Shown here one piece after another: positions 10,587 through 21,845 of a stretch of DNA of 64,000 nucleotides. How positions within the stretch are numbered: position 1 is the first letter of the stretch; each line of letters opens with the position of its first letter. The notes beneath the pieces were generated by a model. It was not told where the DNA came from. It saw nothing but the letters and a program-made list of their open reading frames with translations, and searched no databases. The translations under genes and the position numbers were made by a program. Source of the stretch: Periconia sp. R9002 (lineage: Eukaryota > Ascomycota > Dothideomycetes > Pleosporales > Periconiaceae); the NCBI GenBank assembly GCA_023627715.1, contig JAMAHW010000016.1, forward strand, positions 62,001 through 126,000, given 5' to 3'.

Positions 10587-11109
10587 GCGAGGTCGATTTG
10601 ACTCCTCGACTTTTTGCAGTGTTTACCTATGACTCACAAGAAAACCCCTAAAAATAAGATAGATCGCCTGGCAGCCACAATATTTAGAGATCACTCAATC
10701 GACTTCCTGGTACAAAACGAAATTCATTTGATTTCTCAATAATGAGTTCCCGGGATTGTTAGGCGTGAAAATAGATACTACAAAACACGAAAAAAATGCA
10801 AACACAGTCATGAATGCCAAAACGCCAGTCCAGTCCATGCACCATAAGTCCGTTTTCCATCGCACAATATGACTCCATCTCTCTCTCCTGGCATCATGGC
10901 ATATCTCTCGTTCCTCCCCTAGATGTGTCCTTCTTCCACCGTATGCCTTAGAGCCCCCTTCATTTACCGCCCCAGCTTACCCGTAGTGAATCGTTCTTTT
11001 CCAGGTCTATCCACCCTCGCGAAACACCTCATGTTCAGCACTCTCTTCGTGAAAGCTTTCCATCTTCCATATCCATACTCCTTGTATCTTCCCTAGACCT
11101 TCAATCCCA
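10587..11109. other. Intergenic spacer between convergent genes
   Basis: About 520 bp between two converging 3' ends, the membrane-protein gene on the plus strand and the small Cys-rich gene on the minus strand. It probably contains both 3' untranslated regions. No gene or repeat is seen. Confidence 0.5.
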
Positions 11110-11430
11110 TCAAGAGTGTCCCTTCGGGGGGTATTCCATTCCATCCTTCGCGACCTTGGGCCCGCAAGTGCACCATTGGTCCTGGGGGATGTTGTCCATG
11201 ACGCCTGGGATATGGTTGCCGCAACCCCACCAGGTCACTTTATCTAATAGAACCACACATGTCAGACAAATCTTACTCTTCCATGATTAAGGACAAGAAA
11301 AGGTGTGGGAAAGAAATCAAAACATCATTGCCCCCTCATCCCACACGATGTTGTTAACAGGAAGAGAGATAAGGGGTAGGAACTAGAAAGGGGTCTTACC
11401 GCAAGACTCGCAAACTGATTTACGGCACAT
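11110..11430 (-). CDS. Conserved 54-residue cysteine-rich protein
   Basis: Two exons, 11430-11400 and 11243-11110, separated by a 156-nt intron with a GTAAGA donor and TTAG acceptor, encode 54 residues. The protein opens MCRKSVCESC, continues TWWGCGNHIPGVMDNIP and then QWCTC, so cysteines fall at 2, 7, 10, 18, 35 and 37, with a conserved GCGNHIP. The cysteine pairs suggest a small zinc-binding fold; this is inference. I recall near-identical short proteins, usually annotated hypothetical, across filamentous fungi. The end after EYPPKGHS is typical for them. The coding exons are short and easily missed by gene finders. No role is known to me. Confidence 0.75.
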
Positions 11431-14056
11431 GTTGTATAATACGTAGAAGATGGAAGTGTATTTGATTTCAAAAAGGTGGGATTCCTGCCCTTCGCTATCG
11501 AACGATTTGCTGGCGAGTATTGAGCAGATGATCTGATGACGGGTCGAACAGCTGCTTGTAATAGATGAGCTAAGTGTAGTATAATAAAGTGGTAGTGGTA
11601 GCAAGAACGGTAGTGGATATAGAAATGAAACGACTACAAAGGGTGAACGTGGAGTGCGAAGTAGAGAATTGGAGCACTAGACAGAAAGAGTGTACCAGGG
11701 AGAGCACACCGGCCATTACATTATATACATAGTCAACCAAAGGTCAAACCAAGGAGGGCGTACGCAGTCAGTCTATAATGTCCGTACACTATACCCTCCT
11801 TTTCCAACGAGCAACACTAAAACTGAGCAATCACGCTCCCCCGTCATCCTTCCATCCATCTACCGGCCGCCTAAAGAAAAGACGGCGACAAGTTTAATCT
11901 CTAGACAGAGTGGAAAAATCCAGAGCCCATCCAACCCAACCCCAGCGGCTCAAACCCACCTCGCCGAACTCACGTTAGCGGCCGACGCCCCCGTTAGATC
12001 GCCTTCGCCTTCCTACCCCCTAAACCCTTACAAGGCTCGTGGCTCCCATCCACCTCGCCGAACACTGCACCGCCAGACAATCGCGCAGTCCCCAATCCTC
12101 CAAGCTGCTTTGCCGCACCGCTCGTCCGAAGAAATGCATCCTTCGGGTCAGCTCACTTCCGACAAACGATATTCATGGAGCAATGCAGAATCCAAAAACG
12201 ATGCTGATGCACACATGAGCAATACTAATCACGCGCGCCTATGCGTTCGTTCAGCGTCATCTTTGTTACTAATTGTAGTGACCCATAGGCCTGAGTCCAT
12301 GACCCGCGTTTCCCTTAGTCTAATCGCAGTAATTCCTTGGGTCGGTAAGGCGCTTGTGCTTAGGTTGCGCCTCTCCCGCTCGCTAGCTGTAGCCTTTTCC
12401 CTGCGAAAGCGTGCGAGAGCCGTGGGCTTGGGATTCCCAGCCAACCCACGATACGACGATAACCAGCTGTGTGGGTGATAGGTCGTGGTAATTGATGAGG
12501 CGTTTTAGTGGTTACACTATCTTTGTGCCATTGTACAGGACACCTGTTCTGTGAGGCTTGGAAAGTTCGGGTGTATAATTGGGATGGGTGATGTTTGTGC
12601 ACGTATTTTGTGTACTCGGGAGGTTCTATGAACGCATACACCTGTGCATCTAAGTGCAGCTTATGTCTGAAATGCTCGACGGGAACTAAGGAGCATGGAC
12701 TCTCTCCCATGCCGATCGGCATCTGCCGTCAAATCATCCTTTCTAGAATCTTTCTAGAAGAGCACAAATATAACGTGCATGCGCGAAGTCAGGAGACTCC
12801 GCCGTAACAAACCCATGCCGCCACGGCAGGACACGACATGACTTTGCACTCGGCGAGAGGCGGGCGAATACTTAGCGCATAAATGTACAATGATCAGCCG
12901 AAAGTGAATTTCAACACAAGTGGAGAAAAGGTTGGTGCTTGTGGTGCTGGTGGTCGGCGAGGTGATGTTGGTTTCTAATATTTCTGGTTCTTAGCCGTTG
13001 TCGTAAGATGGTAGATTTAATAAGCGGGGATTAAAATGGTATCCCCTCGATACTCCCCAACTTTTGTCTCAGGCAAGGAAAAATGGCATGCAGTACTCCT
13101 TTCACACTTGTTTTATGTTTCGCTGTTGTGTACCTATATTTGGAACATTCACGGTGCCGTTCGAACATCATGTATTACATTTTGTTTTTCAAGGACCAGA
13201 GTGTACGTGATGGATGCAATCTTCGTACTCGGCTGCTTGCTCGGGTCGACGCTGCATTGCCTTTGCATTCAGAGGCTACCCTGTATAGAGAGAGTTTATC
13301 ATATGAAACCAGCATCCCTGCTAACATAAAATGATGTGGGGATATTCGGGTTCTTGGACATTCTTCGCATGATCATGTTGTATGCACCGAAGGTGGGACA
13401 ACGACACAACTACGGCGACTAACAATTAAACGTAAGCTCAGCTATGTCACCGTTCCTACGTAGTAAAATTAGGACCGGGTAACGGTAATCGGCGACCAAC
13501 ATTCATCCATCATCCATCGATCCTTCGCTAAAATATCTACGCCTCAACTTCGGTGGTATGACCCTTTTACCTAAAACATCGGCGACATCAAAGCACCATG
13601 TGCAGAGATGTGAGGAGAGACGGGGGAAAGTAAGGCGTCTCTTACCGACCAGCCAGCCGCATCAGCGATAGATGTAAGCGGATAACAGAATTCACCAAAG
13701 CAAGTCGGCGAAAAGAGTAGTTTTGTCGACGTATGTCAGCCTTCGCCGACCAACGCGCAGAAACGAGCTGCAAATGAAGAATGTGAAGTTAAATTGGAAT
13801 ATGATAAGCCTATGAAGTCTTGTACTTTTGTCATGAAAAGAAAACAAAAATAGCAGTAACCATCCAACGATGCTGTCGTTTATGCGGGTATCGCTAAGCG
13901 TATTTACGTACTACTAGTAGTACATGATATGCAACATCTGTCATCAAACACGCGCGCGCATGCACGTGCTTGCGGGCGTGCGTTTTAGAGTTCGCCGACC
14001 TCGAGAACGCAAGTATCTGAGTGCTGGGCAGGATTCATGTTCGCCGTTTGCTTTGC
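11431..14056. other. Long gene-poor stretch
   Basis: 2.6 kb with no convincing gene. A 262-codon frame at 11690-12478 has low-complexity Ser/Pro/Arg-rich translation, no domain and heavy overlap with minus-strand frames, so I do not call it. Around 13955-13970 there is an alternating CG/CA purine-pyrimidine run, and near 13910 a CTACTAGTAG palindrome. The first 300 bp probably contain the promoter of the small Cys-rich gene. No tRNA or repeat family was recognised. Confidence 0.45.
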
Positions 14057-16024
14057 TTAATCGAAAGTGACTTTGGTCGCCTTCTTAGTCATATCGACGT
14101 CTTTGTAGAATGCGCCGTAAGCACCATGCTCCTTCTTCTTGACCGTTGTGCCGAACTTCATAAGTTCCTCGGGCACGGGCTGGTTGGCGGCTTTGAGGAC
14201 ATTGATGAGCCTGGATGTTGCATATGTTAGTCCAAAAAAAGAACAATATGAAAGTGAAAGGCGAAGCCATAGGAGGATGGAAACTTACGCTCCAGAAAGG
14301 GCCTTGTCGTGCTCTGTAAAGAGGGTGATCGCCAGTCCTTCCTTACCCGCGCGTCCCGTTCGGCCAATGCGATGCACGTAATCCTCCGCAGTAAGCGGGA
14401 AGGTGACGTTGATGACCACTTTGACTGCGGGAATATCGAGTCCTCGAGCGGCGACGTCCGTGGCTACCAGTAGCGGGATGTGGCCATCCTTGAACGCAGC
14501 CAGCGAAGCTGTGCGCTTGTCCTGGCTGAGGTCGCCGTGGATACCACCCACGCGGAAACCCTTAGATCTAATGAAACTCTCAATGCGCATAGCTTCTTTC
14601 TTGTAGAGACAGAAGACTAGAATACGATCATCCTTATTTTTACCAGATTGGTACTGCTTGAGGAGCTGTAGGAGACGGGTCTCCTTTCCACGAGGATCCA
14701 CGACCTCGACCACCTGTTTGATGCGAGTATTGGCACGAAGCTCGCCGGACACATTGTCGCCGATGGTGATCTTGACAGGGGACTGCATGAATGTAGAAGC
14801 TAGCTCGCGGACCGAAGGCGGCCAGGTCGCCGTGAACATGAGCGTCTGACGCTTCTTGGGGGTACAGTTGATGATCTGTCGGATGGCCTCCTCGAAACCT
14901 TTGTCCAACATCCTGTCCGCTTCATCGAGAACAACATATTCGGCCTTGCTGAGATCGGCGGAGCCATCGCCAATCAGATCATTCAAACGACCAGGAGTGG
15001 CAACCACAATGGAAGCTGTGCGGCACGCCGCGATTTGTGGATCCTTGGGAACACCTCCGTACACGCATACTACCTGTAGACCTGCTGGTTTTGCGAGTTG
15101 CACCAACTGGTCGTGGATCTGAACAGCCAGCTCTCGGGTAGGAGAAACAATGACGGCTTTGATGTCCTTCTGCTGCTTTTTGGGCAGAGAGGAGATGTAT
15201 CTGATACAAGGCACACCGAAAGCAAGCGTTTTTCCTGATCCTGTCTCTGCAACGCCAACCATATCCCTCCCAGATAGCAATGCAGGCCACGTTGCAGCCT
15301 GGATAGGTGTAGGAGCTGTAAACGACTTGAATGGCGCTCGCTGGGACTCGTCGGTGATGGGCAAGTATGAGAATTTCAAAATAGGGCGGAGTTTGCGATC
15401 GGAAGTTCGAGGGTCATCAATTGTCACAAGATTCTTGGCGAGGTAGGAATCAATCTCCGACTGAGGAAGAGCTGCAAGTTCCTCATTCTCGGTGTAAGGT
15501 CCGGAGTCTGCAACAGGCTCGGGGCTCGTTGCTGAAGACTCGACCGCGGAAGGAATCGCAGAGGTAGCCTGAGATGTGATTTTGGACGAAGCGGAGGTAG
15601 AGTCGGTGTCGCCGCCAGCCTTCTTCAATTCCTTGAGCCTTTTCTTTTCAGCCTTACGAGCCTTCTTTGCCGCTTTCTCATCGAGTTCATCCACATCGGC
15701 ATCCTTCATCACCACATCTGGGGTGTCCGCACCACTGGAGGCTTGCTTTTTGGCCTTTTTCGCTTCTTTCGCCTCTTTGCGTGCCTGTTTCGCGGCTTTG
15801 CGGTCTGCCTTGGAAATCTGTTCGTCTTCGCCAGACTTTGCTGGTGCTCCCTGGCTATCCTCTCCTTGTTGTTGCACGGCGTTTTCGTTCACCGCGGTTT
15901 CATTGTCGACCTCTTTTCGCTTTTTATCCTTCTTATCCTTTTTGCTCTTCTTTCTTGACAAACCGTCTGGCTTTACCGTGACGTCTTCATCGGCAATGAC
16001 TTCGGAAATGGCGCGTTTCCCCAT
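14057..16024 (-). CDS. DBP3: ATP-dependent RNA helicase DBP3
   Basis: Two exons, 16024-14289 and 14210-14057, split by a 78-nt intron, encode 629 residues. Residues 1-150 are a charged Lys/Glu-rich tail with nucleolar-type basic tracts. The DEAD-box core follows: Q-motif region with [13 protein letters not shown], Walker A AETGSGKT near 258, [18 protein letters not shown] near 365, the TAT variant of motif III near 398, and [10 protein letters not shown] near 554. The last exon ends with [20 protein letters not shown], the tail characteristic of fungal Dbp3. Dbp3 unwinds pre-rRNA in the nucleolus during 60S ribosomal subunit assembly. The yeast protein is about 520 residues, so the extra length here is mostly the N-terminal tail. 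Confidence 0.93.
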
Positions 16025-17090
16025 GGCGGTGAAAGTTGGAGGATAATAGAAATGAGTGGCTGGTTCGAAAAATCGCGTTCGAACATTTTCAGAGCAGACA
16101 TTTTTCGCCGCTTATCGATAGCGTATGCAGGGATAGATGCCGACTAGGCCGATGATAGTTAGACTAGCGTTCTACTCCGGTATCTCGTACCTCGGGAGAA
16201 CGATGGACTACAACTCCCCAAAAATTCGAGGCTACAGCTTAAGAAGCATTCTGCATTTGTCTCAAATCCGACTGCGCATACGTTCTCAGTCTATTGCATC
16301 TACTAGTCACATTCATCAAAGCACGCTTGATGAACATCATAGTGTATTCTTTTAGGACTCCTTAGCTGAACCTGCAATTCTAAAGAACTCTCGTTGTTTG
16401 ATTGAATGAGTACAGTATTCGTCAACGTTCCACTCATACAACTATCTCTCGGCGATTTGGTTTTTTAGTTGTGGAATGCTGCTCTTTGCCACATCCACCA
16501 AGACTATTAGTACACGGTATGTGATATGTTTGCTTGAGATCGGCCTCTATCAGTTCGACAGCTATAAACCGGATCATTACTTTTTGCAAGGATGATTGGT
16601 GGTATGACCAGTGTGACCGATATTATATCAGGTGATGGGCTTTTTCCTGGCTTTGATAGTGTCCACTGGATCGAGGGGAGCCGTGGGAGCCTACGTGCAA
16701 CCACAAGTGGGCGTTGAACTCCGAAGTTGGAGTATTCCAAGGTAGATATGAAAACGGCACCCAGATCGTGCAGTCCTGTAAACAACATTGAAGCGGACGA
16801 AGCGGGGTAACATAGACAAATCCCGCCACCCAAGCCGACCTCACCCCTACCAAAGCCCTAGTGCTAAACCAAATCGGCAAGGTACACGCGACACTGTGAA
16901 GGCGGACCCATACTTGCGATCCACCTTCGATAACTATTGCACTTCCAGCGAGACGCTATAAACGACTTATTTCCTCTTATCTGAACACTTCTTTAATTCT
17001 TTTTGTCTCGCCTCATGTCCATCTTGGTCGGGCTTGCTTCAGTGCTGTATTTTTCGAACAAAAACTTTAACGAAAAGGACGAATGCAAAA
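16025..17090. other. Divergent intergenic region
   Basis: 1.07 kb between the start of DBP3 (minus) and the start of the amine oxidase (plus), so it should hold both promoters. Only short frames without domains are present. A C/T-rich segment precedes the amine-oxidase start. Confidence 0.5.
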
Positions 17091-19340
17091 ATGACCACCC
17101 AAATAGTCGCTGCAGCGTCTCCGAGGCTCGACAAGAGCGATCCTAGCCACCCTCTTGCACCGCTTTCGGCGAGTGAGATCAAGAATGCCGCCGCAATTAT
17201 CAAGGCTTCGTGGCCTGCACACACCGATTTGCACTTCAAAGCTATCACATTAGAGGAACCTTTGAAGGCAGAATGCTTGCGGTATCTTGAAGCAGAACAC
17301 AATGGTACCCCAAGGCCATCGATCAGTAGGAAGGCCTTTATCAATTATTACATACGAAACACTGTGAGTCCAAAAAACTATACATCAAATAACCACGCGA
17401 GGCTAATGCTATTGTGTAGAACAAGTTTCACGAGGCTGTCGTTGACTTGAGTACTGGTCGTGTGTTGCGCAACGTTCTCCTCGGCAAATTTGTACATGCA
17501 AATGGTGATGGTGATGAGATTGTAGAGATTGAGAAGATTGTTCTGGCAGATGAAGGTGTGAAGGCTGCTATTGCAAAGCTTCAACTTCCTGAAGGGACTG
17601 TAGTGATAAGCGACCCATGGATTTATGGTATGCATATCCAAGCTATCGAGATGAAACAAATACAAGACTAATTCAGCAAGGCTCCGATGGAATTGGCGAC
17701 GAGGACAGATTGTACCAATGCTTCCTCTATATGCGCGACCCTCTCAATCCCACGGAAGCCGACTCCAACCACTACGCACTGCCTCTTCCTATCTCACCGG
17801 TACTCAGCACCGAAACCATGAAAGTGATTCGAATCGATACTCTCCCTACTGGTGTAGATAATACGCTTAAACCTTTCGAAAAGTTTCCTATCCATCCGCC
17901 AAATGAATACATTCACGAGCACCAAAATTTGCGAACCGACTTGAAGCCTTTGAATGTCGTTCAGCCCGAAGGTGCAAGCTTTACGGTTACTAAAGAAGGC
18001 ACATCGAATGTTTTGGAATGGCAAAAATGGAAGTTCAGGGTTGGATTCAACCAAAGGGAAGGAATGGTGATTTATGATGTACGCTACGAACAGAGACCCC
18101 TTTTCTACCGATTGTCACTGAGTGACATGAACATCCCCTATGCCGATCCACGCCATCCGTTCCATAAGAAATCGGCGTTCGATTTGGGAGACGCTGGGGC
18201 CGGTATTATGGCGAACAATCTCAAACTCGGATGTGACTGCCTCGGGTCCATTTACTACCTCGATGCCGTCCTTTCTGACCCTCAAGGTGGTGTTCTCCCA
18301 ATGGAGAATTGCGTTTGCATTCACGAGCAGGATGGTGGCATTGGTTGGAAGCACACCAACTACCGGACAGGGCGTGCTGCTGTTGTCCGGTCACGCGAGC
18401 TGGTGTTGCAATCCATTATTACGGTGTCGAATTACGAGTACATTCTAGCATTCATGTTCAACCAGGCAGGAGAGTTAACTTATGAGATCCGGGCGACGGG
18501 AATCCTCAGCACCCAGCCTATTGACGAAGGCATCGAGGTACCGTTCGGTACTGTGGTTCACCCAGGTGTCCTCGCGGTGCATCATCAGCACATTTTCAGT
18601 TTGCGAATTGACCCATTCCTCGAGGGTCCCAATAACCGTCTTGTATATGACGAGGCATTCCCTATGCCTCGATCGGACTTCAACCCTCACGGGACCGGTT
18701 ACTACGTACAAGAAACTGTGGTCAACGAGTCTGGCGGCTACGACATTGCATACGAGAACAACCGCACATTCAAGATCCAGAATGCTAGCGTCAGAAACCC
18801 TGTCAATGGCAAGCCCGTGGCATACAAGATCCAAGCTCCGCCATTTCAAAAGATTCTGTCGGACAAGGATAGTTTCAACTACAAGAGAGCAGAGTTTTCG
18901 GACCACAATATTTATGTGGTCGGCTATAGAGATGGTGAGTTGTACGCTGGCGGAAAATACACCAATCAGTCAAGAGGTGGAACGGGTGTCAGATCCTGGG
19001 CAGACCGTAAAGACAATGTCAAGGACAGCGACTTCGTGGTCTATGTTCAAGCGGGCATCAACCACATCCCAAGAATCGAGGTAAGATAATCTGTGTTCAT
19101 ATTGAAAGAAGAGGCAGCTTTACTCACCATGTGCGATAGGATTTCCCAGTCATGCCCTGTGAAGTTCTCAAGATCCATCTCAAGCCGGTCAACTTTTTTG
19201 ACAAGAACCCTGCGCTCGATGTTCCGCCGAGTGAGCAAGTCTTCAACAAGAGCGTGCTGGTTAGCGAGCAGCACCATCAACCTACGCAAGCGGCGGTTGT
19301 GGGGCAGGATATTGCCTGCTGTCCCGCTCCAAAACTGTGA
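17091..19340 (+). CDS. Copper-containing primary amine oxidase
   Basis: Four exons, 17091-17363, 17420-17627, 17681-19080 and 19140-19340, encode 693 residues. The enzyme oxidises primary amines to aldehydes, releasing ammonia and hydrogen peroxide. The topaquinone precursor is Tyr412 in TVSNYEY. The catalytic base is Asp328 in SAFDLGDAGAG. Copper ligands are His462 and His464 in HHQHIFSLRIDP and His622 in GINHIPRIED. The spacing of these residues matches yeast methylamine oxidase closely. The start at 17091 removes 19 upstream in-frame codons that lack family similarity. The C-terminus ends CCPAPKL; the terminal PKL is a variant of the peroxisomal PTS1 signal, fitting the peroxisomal location of many fungal amine oxidases. 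Introns are 56, 53 and 59 nt. Confidence 0.93.
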
Positions 19341-19661
19341 GGACTAGACTGGTTGGTTGCAAGTTAAACATTGAAAATTTCTAGAGTAGTTTGGATGGGT
19401 TACATTGCGCCAGAAAGAACATAAGGTCCTATTAGATGCACATAAATCTATTTATAACAATTACTTCTCTTCTTTCCCAAACATCTGAAATATACATATG
19501 CTCCTTATCGTTTGAACAATATATGTCCACATACAAGGATACTGTTTTAGGTAAGCGCGCCAAGACGCGGTCCGTGCTTTCATAAATCCAGAACAAGCTC
19601 CAATGCGATGACCACATTCTTCATACGGTCTCTCTCACCCAAGTCCCCAGGCTTAAACAAG
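19341..19661. other. Intergenic spacer
   Basis: 321 bp between the amine oxidase stop and the start of the Rna15/CstF64 gene, both on the plus strand. AT-rich, with no gene seen. It holds the 3' untranslated region of the first and the promoter of the second. Confidence 0.5.
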
Positions 19662-20679
19662 ATGGCACCCAATGACAAAGCTGGTCGCGTCGTCTTCATC
19701 GGAAATATTCCATATGGTCAGTACTACCTTATCCATGCTCTTGCGCGGTATGAATGATGTCTATCATTATGGGTGTCGGAGGGTACCTTGATGGGGGAAC
19801 AATAGCTAACAATGCACAGGAGGCACCGAGGAGCTTATTATCGAGACTCTTGAGCGCGTAGGGAAGGTCATTAACTTCCGTCTCGTGTACGATAAAGAAA
19901 CCGGACGTCCTAAAGGCTTTGGTTTCGCTGAATTCGAAGACGCCGACGCGGCTGCCTCCGCTGTGCGCAATTTGAACGACTACGAATTGATGAACCGCAA
20001 ACTGCGCGTGGACTGGTCGAACGATAACGGCGCGGGAGACAATGCACCCTCTGGACACAACCCTCAGTCTTCGCTCAATGGCCAAATGGCAGGTCCGGCC
20101 GCAGCACCGGTTGCCCTTCCTCCCATTCCACCAGGCGCGGAAATCCCACCCAACCTTACGGCTCCCGACGCGATTTCGCGCACATTATCTACCCTTCCTA
20201 CACCGCAACTTCTCGATATTCTTTCGCAGATGAAAGGCTTGGTTATGTCCGATCCAGCAAAAGCGACGGAACTTCTCAGACAGGCACCTCAACTCGCCTA
20301 CGCCATCTTCCAATCCCTTCTACTTCTTGGTCTGGTAGACCCTCAAGTCATTGGTGGACTCGTTGAGGCGCCAGCAGCGGCACCAGCACCAGCACCTCCA
20401 CCCCAGGCGCCGACTCCGTTGCAACCGCCTCCTCAAGCTCGCCCGCCCCAGGTTTATGCCGCATATCCTCCAGCACCTGTCCCTACACCTCCACAACCGT
20501 ATGTCCAACAACCTCCCCCACAACAGCCTCCACAGGCGCCTCTGGGGGTGGACCCGCAGCATCAGGCCATCTATGCGCAGATTTTGAGCATGACACAACA
20601 ACAAATCGATTCACTTGCACCGGAACATCGAGCGCAGATTCTACAAGTTCGACAGGCGCTTTTGGGCAACCAGCGCTAG
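19662..20679 (+). CDS. RNA15: Cleavage stimulation factor CstF64 / Rna15 homologue
   Basis: Two exons, 19662-19716 and 19820-20679, joined across a 103-nt intron inside the RRM, encode 304 residues. The RRM is at residues 9-90 with RNP2 VVFIGNI and RNP1 KGFGFAEF. The hinge domain, with TLPTPQLLDILSQMKGLV and QAPQLAYAIFQSLLLLGLV, lies at about 165-225. A Pro/Gln/Ala-rich linker follows. The C-terminal three-helix domain has IYAQILSMTQQQIDSLAPEH and ends LLGNQR. The protein binds U/GU-rich RNA at polyadenylation sites within the nuclear cleavage factor and contacts CstF77/Rna14 through the hinge. Placing the first intron right after the RNP2 strand is common in fungal members. Confidence 0.92.
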
Positions 20680-21845
20680 GAAGCTGGGCACGCACAAGTT
20701 GTGGAAAGAGACGATTCATTCTGACGCTCGGGTACACCGGTGCCTTGAAGTGTCTGCGCTTATTATTGTGAGGGGCCCAACTGTCAAGGGACCTTTAGGA
20801 AATGCGGGATTTGATTCACAAGTGCTGTTAGTCTGTACTCTGGGATTTTTTTTATTTGTTTTTTGCATTTTATGCGGCGTACGAGGTTCATGTGCAGGCC
20901 ATGGATAAGCAGCAAAACCATATAGCATGGAGTTTTGGGAGGTCATTTAGATTGGCCAAAAAGCTGGGTTGGGACACAAAGGCACATATGTAGTGTATTA
21001 TTTAGCTAGTTTTATGCAAGATGCCCAAAGGACCGGCATATTCCCTGAAACGGAGATGAGTTGTCGGTGGTCGCACAAGAAGGCGGGCTAGACAGTCATC
21101 TCTTCCGGTGACTCTCTCATCTTATGTACCTAGCTATCAATGTATGTAGGCTTTCAAACTCTGACCGGGTCTGACTGTGTTATCATCAATGTATGGTTCT
21201 TCGAGGCAAACAAGTGGATACTTCGACTGATTGCGTGTTTGCTCGAACTGCACAAGACGACTGTTTGTTTTCATGTGAAAGCGCTTTGGATTGAGTTGGC
21301 TAGTAGAGGAGTCGAGTTACCTACATACATGTACAAAGTATGATCCGGTGTGAAGAGAGGTTTGGAAGAGAGAGATCACTGCCGGTTCGGCTCTGGTGCA
21401 TGGCCATGATGCGACTGTCAGTCGCTGGGAGCAACTGTGTACGCCGACTGGAGAGACGATTGGCCCAGCCTCTCGAGTGGCAGGGGGTGCTGGTCAGACC
21501 TCCACCCACCCATTTCGGCTGGCTCGCCACCAATCCAAACAACAACTCAGCTATCCTCGCGCGCATAATCGTCCGCCCACAGCGAGAGAGAGGGACGCCT
21601 GTCCGCATCTCCAGCGCTTCTGCATCTCTCTCCTTACCCACCCTCCTTGTACACTATAATGACATGACGACCTGACGACCTTTTGCGTCCTCCTCCCAAC
21701 CGTACATACATAGTAATACCCAGGCCGAGCTGTCAATGACCCCAGACAGCCTCATTTTGCCTGCCATAATTTTCGCATCACACCACCGGGTGCGCCATCA
21801 CGTCTACCGGGCCCACCGTATACGTCTCAGTAAAAATCAGCAAAC
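20680..21845. promoter_or_regulatory. Promoter and leader of the giant leashin-type gene
   Basis: 1.17 kb upstream of the giant gene with no gene of its own. The last 250 bp are pyrimidine-rich, as in fungal 5' leaders. Three short upstream frames are visible: 21659-21667 and 21664-21675 (two and three codons) and 21736-21852 (38 codons), the last overlapping the main ATG in another frame. They matter only if transcription starts upstream of them, which cannot be seen here. Confidence 0.4.

Noticed and set aside
11690..12478. 262-codon plus-strand frame
   Set aside because: Low-complexity translation, no domain, and overlapping minus-strand frames of similar quality; most likely chance.
13036..13334. 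Overlapping plus-strand frames with hydrophobic stretches
   Set aside because: No signal for splicing, no family, and two frames are equally open in the same DNA.
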